This document shows positions 1 through 10,194 of a DNA stretch of 64,000 nucleotides, in pieces. The notes beneath the pieces were generated by a model. That model was not told where the DNA came from and did not search any database. It was given only the letters and a program-made list of their open reading frames with translations. Position numbers and translations under genes: made by a program. This DNA is from Trichosphaerium sp. ATCC 40318 (taxonomy: Eukaryota; Discosea; Flabellinia; Trichosidae), in the NCBI GenBank assembly GCA_038496445.1, contig JALMLS010000637.1, positions 1 to 64,000 on the forward strand. The letters are read 5' to 3'. Each line of letters opens with the position of its first letter. The first letter of the stretch is position 1.

Positions 1-661
1 GGAGTTCAAGGAAAATACAGCAGCTGAATATCGTTCCGATTATGGTATGAAATCAGAACTGTTTATCAATCAGACAAGGAGTAGTTTCTCAGTTTGATCA
101 AACCTAATAAAGAAAAATTGTCAACAAATAGAATTTGATGTACACTTTTCAAGCCATACCAAGTCACACATGATTTTGCTGACTCGAAATTTCACGAACT
201 TGTACTTTTGGTATGTATTGTTGCGTAGCTACGATTACATTGGGTTTTTTTTACTCTCGATAGCAGAATATTTCTCGAGAACTACCTGAAATTAAAATGA
301 AGATTTTTATCCAGATTTTTATCTCCAATACTTCGCTAACAACATCACGTGATCAAAAAAAACCCTCAAGAATTTGGATTATTCATACATCGCATAGATA
401 ATAAACAACTATCAAGCTCTTTCCATAGTTACAAAACGAAGGCATTTTACTCTGTCGAACAATTTCTTCTTATTAGAATTCTTTTGCGTTAGTTGTCGCT
501 AACCAAGGCAAGTGTCGTATAACTTAGCTACGGTTATAGGACGAGTTGTTGCAGGTACGAGGTAAGGAGAATTCTAATTTTATTAATCTTATTACAAAAC
601 AAGGGACTTCGTTATATTCAGATAACGAATGACGGATATGAACGTGTTCATATACGACACA
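1..661. other. No gene seen (left edge)
   Basis: AT-rich sequence with frequent stops in all frames. One CACGTG site lies near 347. I see no coding exon, RNA gene or clear repeat in it. Confidence 0.4.
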
Positions 662-1258
662 TCTCGCCACGCTACAGGACATCATTTACTTTTTTTTGAA
701 AATCACGTGGGAAAGATAGATTTTTGCTCACTGTATTTGTTTATAAGGTTTTTTTTTCTATCCGACGCTTCTGTCACGTATCGTAGCAATTAAAATATAG
801 CGTAATGGAGCGAAAGATTAAAACATAAAGTATGAAATAGCAACCAACTACGCCATTAAACGCTATCTACGCGCTAATTATAATTAGAGCTTACTAGTTA
901 CATTGCAGGTTTAAAGAGCAAACCAAGCGATTTTAGTTTTCATTGCCTTTATTGTCGTAATACACAATACGTTCGTTGCGGTATGATATTGAGCTATCTT
1001 CCAAAGTTATCCAAAGCTGTCATAACGGCACATGTAACGAGTGAATCAGTACTTTTGCAACAACTTTACATAGTTGTTGGTACTGCCTACAACTTGTTTT
1101 AACAAACCAATGTAAAAGCAGACTATAAACCTTAGTGAACTCGTGTCCAATGGTGATACAACATAATCCAGCAGTAGCAATAAGATCAAAATTGCGAATG
1201 TACTGAAAATAAGATTTCTTTTCTTATAACTCTCGGCTTCAGGCAATGGCTTGGGTCC
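662..1258. repeat. 0.6 kb direct repeat, left copy
   Basis: This stretch is closely similar, in the same orientation, to about 26504-27098. Both begin near a shared cgctacagga word. Both carry the aaaatcacgtggg block, the wording around the agcaattaaaatatagcgta motif, and a minus-strand open frame for a hydrophobic peptide. Similarity stops at about 1258 and 27098. The copies sit about 25.8 kb apart and bracket the accessory region. They could be a duplicated gene fragment, or the ends of an old large insertion; no TG...CA LTR termini were recognised. Confidence 0.75.
1046..1246 (-). CDS. Small one-TM protein or exon, duplicated
   Basis: A minus-strand open frame of about 66 residues with one strong membrane segment (FAILILLLLLDYVV) followed by a basic stretch. 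The same frame, with about the same hydrophobic core and a conserved YVVSPL motif, recurs in the right copy of the direct repeat (26907-27089). Differences between the copies include many codon changes but no frame loss in the core, which is mild evidence for coding. There is no ATG at the 5' end of the frame (it begins at TTG), so this may be an internal or last exon. Function unknown. Confidence 0.35.
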   Translation of the reverse strand: MPEAESYKKRNLIFSTFAILILLLLLDYVVSPLDTSSLRFIVCFYIGLLKQVVGSTNNYVKLLQKY

Positions 1259-1284
1259 GCGTGTAAAAAAGGAAAGGTAACCAT

Positions 1285-1402
1285 AAAAAAGTCATAATAT
1301 CTGGCTTGAAAAATCGATTTTTGACCTGATTCTTTGCACACTAATGCGACATGTATATGTGCGTATAAAACTGCAATAAAAATATTTTCTCCACTTGGTT
1401 TT
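1285..1402. repeat. About 118 bp dispersed repeat block (copy 1)
   Basis: It contains the run atcgatttttgacctgattc, then cactaatgcgac and an A-rich tail ending in ttttctccac. It matches 9184-9302 inside the right arm of the long-inverted-repeat element, in the same orientation. The left arm of that element lacks it. It is a fragment of the same mobile family lying outside the element. Confidence 0.7.
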
Positions 1403-1431
1403 CATTGAACGAGAAAACGTTTTTGTATACG

Positions 1432-1719
1432 TCACAAAAAAAAGCAGACTGTCTTTTCTCGGAGACGTTCATTTTCTTCTTTCAATCTTTTAATCATGAG
1501 CTCTTGTTCAGTCATTTGGTTCTTGACCTTGCTAGCAAGCTCTTGATTTTGTTTCTCAAGAGCCTCTATCTTATTTTGCATATGTTCATAATGCTTCTTA
1601 GCGAGTTCTCCATCTACAAACACAGTAAAAAAGCGAAGAAGAAAAATCCCAAAAAAAAAAAAAAGATAAACCAATTTTTGACTTCTAAACATATATGTTA
1701 CCGTATCAAGGAGCCTCAT
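1432..1719 (-). CDS. Possible coiled-coil exon, unknown gene
   Basis: The minus strand reads through 95 codons. Roughly residues 37-90 form a charged heptad-like coil (for example ELAKKHYEHMQNKIEALEKQ). The upstream hydrophobic part is encoded by a T-rich run ending in tgtttgtag, which looks more like an intron polypyrimidine tract and 3' splice site than a membrane segment. The real exon may therefore start near 1606. No partner exons or family recognised. Confidence 0.3.
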   Translation of the reverse strand: MRLLDTVTYMFRSQKLVYLFFFFGIFLLRFFTVFVDGELAKKHYEHMQNKIEALEKQNQELASKVKNQMTEQELMIKRLKEENERLREKTVCFFL

Positions 1720-3090
1720 ATTGAATGAAACAAGCTACCAAAGCGAAGCTGTACACGGAGGAGAGCATATAACTAGATCCAACTATTCAAACCTGAATGA
1801 CACGGATTGCGGATACTACATCATTAAGGTTTAGACAACAAATGGGTGGAAGCGTTCATGGTTGCTACAAAGATCATAGGCACACGTCATCATCAAAAAA
1901 AAAAGTTGTTGCAAAATACTGATGGTTGTTAGTGCTCAATACTAGTAACACTATATATCGGGTATCCGCCGTGGTAGGGCAATGTACAGACTGCATGTTA
2001 GCTTGATTACAAAGTAACCACAGTAAATTACCAAACCCTCAACAAAAAACAAATTGGAACGAAGCGGTGACGTCTATGAGACGTAGGAAGCATTCTTTAT
2101 GATCAATAACAACCGCACACTAAAATTATTTCAATACAACGCCTTGTTGGCACTCTATTAATCTTCTACGTCGTAGATACACAAAATAGCAGAAAAAAAC
2201 TGTTGTAGTACATGTTCTTCGGAGAGTAGAGTAGCATTGTGGTGCGTAAAGAGTTCTTTGGTGCCGTTTTCATGCCCCAGTGTTGTTGGTTCTGTTTAGC
2301 GCAAAAACAGTGCAATTTAAATAGCCATCGCCTACCCTGCCAATCTAAAGTGTTCAAACGAAACCAGTGGAAGATAGAAAATAACAACAGACGCAATAGA
2401 GAAAAAAATCTATTTCAACATGTGATCACACAAAAACCACAAGTGACTACAGCGTCTGCCTGGCGTAAAATGGTCGACGAATTCGTTGCCGGTTCTCGTT
2501 TTGATAATGTAGTTATAATAATACTTTGTGTTCCCTTTCGGGTTAAAAAATAGTCGCGAAAACAAAGCGTTCTACATTACTACAAACTACAAAGAAAATA
2601 GGTTTTGCCAACCAAGGGTTTTTCTTTGTTTTCACACTGTATTTTGAAAAACCGTTTCGTGCTTGTTTCGCTCTATCTGTACGCTTTTCTGATGATTTCT
2701 GAGCGACATCTCGTCAAATCACTTGCTCCTACCTACACTGCAGTACTGAAATCTTGCTGCCACTTAGACGCACAGGGGTTCGAAAGAAAAAAATTAGGCG
2801 CAGCGACAGCAAGCCTTTACGATGCTAACAAAACTCAAGCCTTTTCACTGTGATTATCTTTTATTTAAAACTTTGTAAGAAACGCGTTGTTACATAACGC
2901 TAGGCATACTTTAAATTTTTGTTTCGTGCTGCAAGATACTGTCAGTTCAATGTGAAGCGTTTATATCAACTTCAGTACTAGTACTTTCTAAGGGAAACGC
3001 TTCAACCCAAAGTGTAAGTAATCTGAGAATAAAATGATGTAGCCCGTGGTTGGAAGCTGTTCCAGCCAAATCTGCTACTATTTTGAATGG
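1720..3090. other. No supported gene
   Basis: Short open frames occur on both strands (for example 2239-2553), but none has homology I recognise, splice-compatible neighbours or repeat support. No RNA gene seen. Confidence 0.35.
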
Positions 3091-3103
3091 AGCAATTACC
3101 TCA

Positions 3104-3720
3104 TCACATTCTTCTAATCGTAGGTGTTCGTCTTGTTTTCTTGGCTTGGCATTTAGGACATTCCTTGATCCAATTTTTAGTCAGCGTAGTATCCTTGCCA
3201 ATAATATCTAATTCTGAGTTTGTAAAACGTCTCGTCAAGCCTAAGTGTCCACTAAGTTTATCATAGTAGCACATGCGGAAAACTAAGTGTTGTAGATTCT
3301 TGGGAACTATCACTTGTTTGTATGTAATTTATGCGTTGATTGTGTCCGCACATGTGATAACAGAACACCATTTTAGATATCTAAAATGTTGTTAACATGA
3401 ACAATAATAGGTGGTCTTGATAGTGCATCAGCGTTACTATGAACATGTCCTGGTCGATATTGTCTTCAAAATACAGTTCTTGAAGTTTCATTATCCGTCT
3501 AGCCAATCGGTACAGTCGAGTTTTTAATGTTCTGTAAACAGTTAAGATTGTGGTGGTCTGTGATAACGGTAAAGGACCCATTAGTGACATCTAAACTTTT
3601 TGAACCTGTCTGCAATGGCTAAACATTCACGTTCTGTGACAGAGTAATGCTTTTCTGCTGGTTGGAATACTCCACTGCGGTACGCATTTACGCATTGATA
3701 AAAACAATTTGGACAAAGAA
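3104..3720 (-). pseudogene. Ty3/gypsy pol relic (RNase H + integrase zinc part)
   Basis: Read on the minus strand, the first part has gypsy RNase H signatures in shifted frames: a SVTERECLAI-like motif, then FTVITDHHNL and the closing NADALSRPP motif. Farther on is an integrase H2C2-type zinc element with GHLGLTRRF and ECPKCQAKK. Frame changes and in-frame stops separate the pieces, and the RT and the integrase core are missing. It is a dead fragment of an LTR retrotransposon, distinct in orientation from the gypsy relic at 15-20 kb. The LINE relic starts immediately beside it on the other strand. Confidence 0.75.
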
Positions 3721-6599
3721 ATTTATAGAAACATTTGTTTGTTGGGATATTCTGACGTTGCAGTTCTTACTGAAAAATCTCATCCTACCCATGACTGTGG
3801 TGGTAGAATAGACATGATTTTTGTTTCTGATTTTGTTAAAAATCACGTGAATAGTTTTAAACTTGTCCCAACTGGGTTTTTCGCTTAGATCATAAATTAA
3901 TGTTGCTGGAGCTCAACTTTCCAAAACGCAGTGAGTGGAGTTTTAAACTAAATCAAGTTTTCTGGAATTCTTACAACAAAACTATAATCTGTGAGATGGA
4001 TTTTGGTCGCTCTGTTGACGACTACTTTTTTGCTAAACAGGCGATGATCAACATCTTAAAGGAAGCGCAAAAGGATGAATTAAAAAACAAAATTACAGCT
4101 TGTGAACTTATTGCTTCTCAAATAGCAAGTGGTACTGATATTACAAGAGGTTCTTAACATATCAATTTCTTTGTGAGGAAAAAAACCAACATCTTAATAA
4201 TCTAGCGGCATCAACAAAAGCTATGTTTGAGGAAGTTCCAAGTGCTTTTCTTACAAAAATGCTTAAAGGCAAGAAAGCGGGATTAAACATTAAGGAACTA
4301 CAAACTGGCAATGGTGATTGTTCTTCTGATATTCGTAAAATGCTTGTTGCGGGTGTTAACTTTTATAGTAATTATACGATGAGGTGGAGATTGAGGAAAA
4401 GGTACTTGAGTCGTTTATTAATAAATGGGACATTCCGTGTGATAACAAGTTTGTGGATAAGCTCAACAAAAAAATTACCGTCAAGGAAGTTACCAAGGTC
4501 ATAGCGAAACTCCCAATTAACAAGGCTCCTGGGCCTGATGGTTTAACAGTGTGCTTGTACAAATCAATGAGCGGTACGTTTGCTCCTATATCGACTAACC
4601 TCTTCAATCTGTTCCTTGAAAACGGTGAGGTTGATGAGCGTCTGTGTAAGGGAATCATTGTACCTATCTTTAAAAAAGGAGATGCTTCTGATCTGAGTAA
4701 CTATCGTCCAATTACTTTAGCAAATGTTGATTATAAAATTTTACAACCGTATGACTCCATTCATGCAAAAATACATTTTGGAATTGCAAAATGGATTCAT
4801 ACCAGGGCGAGATATTGTTGACAATCTTATAACAACTTTAGAAAAAGTTATTAGTTTTTGTAAAAAAGAATTAAAGTGGCTGAGCCTTATTGCATATGAT
4901 TTCTGAAAGGCCTTTGACTCTTGTAGTCATTTGGCATTGATCCGTATTCTAAAATTGGGTACAAGTCTGAGTTTGCTGAGGCGATTGTAAATGCTCTGCG
5001 CCTTGAAGTTAACGTGCGTATTAACAACAGCATCAGTGAAGGCTCTTTTACAACAAAACGTGGTACAGGTCAAGGCAATCCTATCAGCCCTTATTTGTTT
5101 GCTCTAATAGTGAACCTCTCAACTCTTTCATCAATAAAGTATCAAGAATTGCTGGTGTTACGCTTCCTGGTAATGTTTGTGTGAAGAATTTATTCTTTGC
5201 TGACGATCTCATTCTGAATGGCAGCTCTAAAAACGATATTGTTTATCTTAACAAGTATTTAGACAAGTATAAGCTTGCTACTGGTCTTTCTGTTAACAGT
5301 TCAAAGTGTTTTCAAGTGAATATTGTAGGTAATAAAGATGAAAACAAAATGTTTGATAATGGCACATGGATTAAGTACTTGGGTCTTCGGTTGGATGATG
5401 AAGGATTGGGTTATGATTGGGAATAGGCGATTGAGAAAATTGAATCTTGTTTGAAATGCCCATGTGCTCTACAATACGTCAAAAGATTAGCATTATAAGG
5501 AGCTACGCTCAAGCTAAGTTGATTTGTTGTGCTAGAGCACTTGATTTTCCCGTTCACCTTGTTCCTAGGTATCATTCTATTATTAATTGGTTTCTTTGGG
5601 AAAGTTCATACGTTTACAACCACAGCATTCATAAATCACGTGTCCCTTGGACTCACATGAATCAGCGCTACAAAAATGGTGGTTTACAACTTTTTCTATA
5701 GCGCAGATAGCTACTGGGTTTAAAGCGACATTGTGGGAAAGGCACTTGATCAAAGGTACTCTTTATTCGGAAGTATGGTTTGCTGGTACAGATTTAGGTA
5801 AAAAGTGCAGAGATGTGTGGTGTTCCCTAAACGTTAGTCTCAAAGCTAAACCTAGAAAGCTTAAGCAAGTGATGAAGATTAAGCTCAATCAATCAGTTCC
5901 ATGTTGGAAGCGTTGGTGGTTTGCTATCAAAGATCAGTGTACCTGTTTGCCTGCGTTGTTAGAACTTAAATCAGCCAATTATGTTAGAGATGTTATATGG
6001 AGAGTGATAATGAGGGTGATGCCTGTGACTCATGTCAAAGACGCTATGCCTCCAGAAAAACATGAGGAGTTATTCTACGGTTGGGAAGTCGTTGTTAGTA
6101 TTAGAGATGTACTGTCTGATCTCATAGAAGAATTTAATGTACCTGTTTTAACAGAGTAAAATCTAATCAAATGTAAAAAACCTGCTACTTTGTTTTGTTT
6201 AGGCGTATTATAAGGAATGACGTGAAACATAACGTTCCTAAGTACAAGTGGATGTCTGCTCAAATGTTACATCTTAGATTTTACAAGTGGCTTTCTTTGA
6301 CCATAGATTGTGAATCCTTTGATAAACCATCGTGGTTTGATAATGTCACTGCTGTATCTATTGTTAGAAGATTGAACGGTTCTCAAGCTTCCTTGGATTA
6401 TGGTACTGTGGGTTCAGAGGAGTGGCTCTTTAAGCGTAGACAGCGCAATACTCCTGCATTTGCTATTGGTCATGGTATAGATGGTTTTACCAGATGGTAC
6501 CGTTATTCTATCCAAGCATTTGGCTCCTTCACATAAAAAGTGTAAACCAAAACAAGTTAAACGAATTGGATTTATTGAGTGGGAAGATGATTACAAATA
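3690..6599 (+). pseudogene. Broken non-LTR (LINE-type) retrotransposon
   Basis: The plus strand preserves, in order, the end of an APE-type endonuclease (GGRIDMIFVSDF near 3803), reverse transcriptase blocks (NKAPGPDGLT; NYRPITLANVDYKIL; NGFIPGRDIVDN; KAFDS; GTGQGNPISPYLFAL; the catalytic FADDLIL near 5190), and a thumb/C-terminal part with WTHMNQRYKNGGLQL. Several frameshifts and stops interrupt it, including a TGA just before the KAFDS motif and a frame loss after 5100, so it cannot encode one protein. The 5' part (ORF1 and most of the endonuclease) is absent, as usual for 5'-truncated LINE copies. The last open piece ends near 6599. It resembles L1/Tx1-like RTs in motif spacing; clade not determined. 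Confidence 0.85.
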
Positions 6600-6845
6600 A
6601 TTAATATCCATTCGCTGGCACATGGCTCCTCTTTGAATTTCGAGCCTGATTCCCTGATCAAATTTTTGAATTATTTACTGGTTTATTAGTGGGTACGACG
6701 TGGCACGTGGCCCTCGAAATTTGTGAAAACAAATTTCGGAGCCTGATCGGGCAAGCTGGGATGGTGATTTTTTTCGATGTAAATATCTAGTAATTATTAT
6801 GAATAAAGTGAGGCTACGGCGCTCGCCTCTTGTTTGAAAAAAAAA
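6600..6845. other. Probable LINE 3' flank, no gene
   Basis: Sequence with partial self-complementarity (tcgaaatttgtgaaaacaaatttcgg near 6713) and repeated gcctgat words. It ends in an A-rich run just before the inverted-repeat element. It may be the 3' untranslated tail of the LINE relic. No coding signal. Confidence 0.35.
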
Positions 6846-7683
6846 AAACAAGACTGCTACCTTGGCAGTATTCTTTTACAACCGTTGCGGCACCCTGAGA
6901 TGATTCTCACAATATTTTTTGCAGAAAAGGGGTAACAGGGTACCTAGTACTCATGTTGTCATCAGAACAGCGCCGAAGGTAGCCTTGCAGGCAGGAAAAA
7001 AACGTACATCGGTTTTTAAAGTTTTTGAGGCTTTTTGTCCTTCACCATTCCTTGAATCAGCCAACACCTGTATAGAGATGTACTCGCTGATAGATGGTAT
7101 AACGCTGGAAGGTTATTAGGAAAGTACCTTGTTATTTTTTTTACGAAGTCATTTAGGAAGTAAAAAACCGCACGTGCGTTTATGAAAATCGATTTTTCAG
7201 CCAGATATTACGACTTTTTTATGGTTTTTTTGAGCCAAAAACGAGGAATGTTTACAAATCTTTTTCTCATTGAAAATACAAAACGCGTGTATTGATATGT
7301 AGATCTGTTGTGGGAAAAATCAGAACTGAACTTGAATGTGTTTGCCATAAATGGTACCTTTCTTATTTTTTTCTGTATTTTCGCTGTGAAAATTTGTTGT
7401 GTCACTGGCAGGATGTTATGGATTTATTTGAGCACACTGACCATTCAAAGATACCGACGGTAATAATAGTATTTACATGCTGATGTCTCAACCTTTTAGT
7501 TGTTATGGTGACCGTTACAGGTCCATCGCTGCAGTATTTTATGCAGTTACAATATGTTCCTTTGAACTTTGTTCATGTTTGCATAGCTCTTTTCTAGTGT
7601 TATCAACCTTATTATTTGCTTCTTGTAACTCTAGTTCAAATCCATGTTACATTAACACTCTTGTCTAGTCACCAGGGATATTT

Positions 7684-7760
7684 ATTGTTCACATATGATA
7701 GTTAGGAAAGAATGAAAAAACACTCAGCTTGAGTCTTGTCACTCCTGGCAATACCATAGA
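7684..7760 (+). pseudogene. PARP-domain fragment in left arm
   Basis: The plus strand here can be aligned to the exon after the active-site loop of the tankyrase-like genes. It contains a TATGATAGT...AAGAATGAAAAAACACTC stretch and then a frame reading LSLVTPGNT. The intact genes have SYDTSGKDKKTLVLSLVTPG at the same point. Frame slips and stops make it non-coding. It lies next to the deletion that removed the active-site loop from this arm. Confidence 0.6.
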
Positions 7761-8509
7761 TTTGGTTATTATTGGCTATGTGAGTGGTTCCTAACCACTC
7801 AAGTATAGCCTATCTGGTAGCCATTGAGCAAATGAGTTTACAATAATGGGTAGGTAAAAAAAATCTGCAGTAGGTTTACTCAATTTTATGGACCTTTGAA
7901 AATTAGCACAGGATTATTTAAAGTGGCAGTTCCGTTGTGAATGGTGAATAATATGGATATTCAAATACAGCCAGTATTCACTAGTATGAGAAAAAAATTC
8001 ATTATTCATAGCTATTTTACCTGCCAATAATGGTCGAAAAGTTTCCAACGTGTTGGGATTAGAGACGTTCACGTATTATAAGGTGTCACAGTAGACTTAC
8101 AGCGTCAAAATACTAAACTGTCAATTACTAGAGTTCCACAAAGTATGGCAAAGAGAAAAGTGTTATTATCTATTATCAAACTGATCTACTTTGGATAAGA
8201 AGAAATCGTAAGTACTGGTCTATTACTGAGAAACGCAGATTCATCAGAAATGACAAAGTTCTTATGTTGTGAAAACGATAGAGGCACGAGATACTACATG
8301 ATGTGTGGCTTTATTTTCCTTCAACGCTTAAAGTCTGAGAAAATCTTTTAGAGTACTGATTGGATGGAACATATTACAAAGATAAAAAACTTCATCAAGC
8401 CACTAGTTATGGAATAAACCTTTGAGCAAGGCCCATTGTTTGCAAAAGAATAAGTTGTAGGTGAAATAATTTTAATGTTCTGTTGGAACCACTCATATAG
8501 TAACCAAAC

Positions 8510-8730
8510 CTATGGTATTGTCAGGAGTGACAAGACTCAAGATGTGTTTTTCATTCTTTCCTATATGAACAATCATGGTTTATACTTCTCTAAGTGTAAC
8601 AAGTAGGTATGAGAGCACACTGTGTATTTTGTAGTGTACTGCAAAGTATATCCCTGACCAAAGATAACCAGCATCCAACAAACTGACAATTCCAAAAACC
8701 AACCTTACATTACTGTAAGCTGATTTCATG
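8510..8730 (-). pseudogene. PARP-domain fragment in right arm
   Basis: On the minus strand a frame reads FGIVSLLDAGYLWSGIYF (about 8640-8700), which matches FGVISSLDAGYYGQGIYF of the two tankyrase-like genes, including the tyrosine of the PARP H-Y-E triad. The next conserved strand, ILSLVTPDNT, follows near 8515-8550 after a stop. The HGT motif and the E-bearing strand were not found. This is a decayed PARP copy carried by the inverted-repeat element. Confidence 0.65.
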
Positions 8731-9717
8731 GAAAATAAATATCTCTAGACAAGAGTGTTAATGTAACATGGAATTGAACTAGAGTTACAAGAAGCAAATA
8801 ATAAGGTTGATAACACTAGAAAAGAGCTATGCAAACATGAACAAAGTTCAAAGGAACATATTGTAACTGCATAAATTACTGCAGCGATGGACCTGTAACG
8901 GTCACCATAACGACTAAAAGGTTGAGACATCAGCATGTAAATACTATTACTACCGTCGGTATCTTTGAATGGTCAGTGTGCTCAAATAAATCCATAACAT
9001 CCTGCCAGTGACACAACAATTTTCACAGAAAAAAATAAGAAAGGTACCATTTATGGCAAACACATTCAAGTTCAGTTCTGATTTTTTCCACAACAGATCT
9101 ACATGTCAATACACGCTGTTTTGTATTTTCAATGAGAAAAAGATTTGTAAACATTCCTCGTTTTTGGCTCAAAAAAACCATAAAGAAGTCGTAATTTCTG
9201 GCTGAAAAATCGATTTTTGACCTGATTCTTTGCACACTAATGCGACTTGTATTTGTGCGTATAAAACGCAAATAAAAATAATTTCTCCACACAAGATTTT
9301 CATAAACGCACGTGCGGTTTTTTTACTTCCTAAATGACTTCGTAAAAAAATTTCCAAGGACTTTCCTAGTAACCTTCCAGCGCTTTACCATCTATCTGCG
9401 AGTACATCTATACAGGTGTTGGCTGGAAAGCTATAACTTTTTCCTCAAATTACGGCTGAAAATAATGTGTTGCTAACGCAAAACTCAGGGGCTAATCGTC
9501 TTGCTGAATAAAGGAATGGCGAGGACAAAAAGCCTCAACAAACTTGAAAAACCGATGTACGTTTTTTCCTGCCTGCAAGGCTACCTTCGGCGCTGCTCTG
9601 ATGACAACATGGACTAGGTAACCCTGTTACCCCTTTTCTGCCAAAAATATTGTGAGAATCATCTCAGGGTGCCGCAACGGTTGTAAAAGAATACTGTCAA
9701 GGTAGCAGTCTCGTTTT

Positions 9718-10194
9718 TGGTTTGTTTCCTTGCTACTTTGTTATGTTCGACCTTTCTGATTTTAATGTTTTGCTATGCATAGCAAACATGGTACAAGGAA
9801 ATTCTTATTGAAGCCTCGATTGAAGAAGGTGGCGACCGATATCCTCAAAGGGCTTCGCGTTCGTGTAAAAGGTTATGCTTTATTAACATCGGTATGAAGC
9901 TGAAGAAAAATTATTCCTAAGCACTTCATAACCACGTAAAAACACCAAGGGGCGTATGGCAGTTATGCTTAAAGTACCTGAACCTTGTTTCTTACCTTTC
10001 TCGTACCATGTACGTCTCGTGTATCTCGAAAAAGAGAGCGTGCATGAAAAGTCATAAAAACAAAACCAAATTATATAGCACGTGTTTAAAGAGAACAAAT
10101 TGAAGCGTATTTTTGTTCGTACATACAAGGGACACAATACACTAACGAATTAATACGCTAACAGCATAATAACTCATACAAAAACCTTGCAGTA
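9718..10194. other. Upstream of ankyrin-PARP copy A, no gene
   Basis: No coding exon is supported. The open frame at 9883-10137 (minus) has no recognisable family and no splice partners. Homology with the region upstream of the minus-strand ankyrin-PARP copy becomes visible only from about 10195. Confidence 0.35.

Larger units (their letters stand above)
6846..9717. mobile_element. Foldback-like element with ~1 kb inverted arms
   Basis: The left arm (about 6846-7800) and right arm (about 8485-9717) are near-mirror images: agactgctacct...gttgcggcaccctgag on the left reappears reversed at the right end. The arms share an open frame in mirror orientation (7477-7668 plus, 8745-8936 minus). The right arm is longer; it keeps a 118 bp block at 9184-9302 and about 150 bp at 8590-8740 that the left arm lacks. 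The unique spacer is about 690 bp. No transposase is visible, so this looks non-autonomous (foldback-like), or like a local inverted duplication. Both arms contain PARP-domain fossils. Confidence 0.8.

Noticed and set aside
1606-1719. Membrane anchor in front of the coiled coil at 1432-1719
   Set aside because: The hydrophobic run is encoded by a long T tract that ends in a perfect 3' splice site, so it is better read as intron.
7477-7668. Duplicated 63-codon ORF in both arms of the inverted-repeat element
   Set aside because: The near-identity comes from the arms being inverted copies; Cys/Ser-rich content and lack of any partner exon give no support for a protein.
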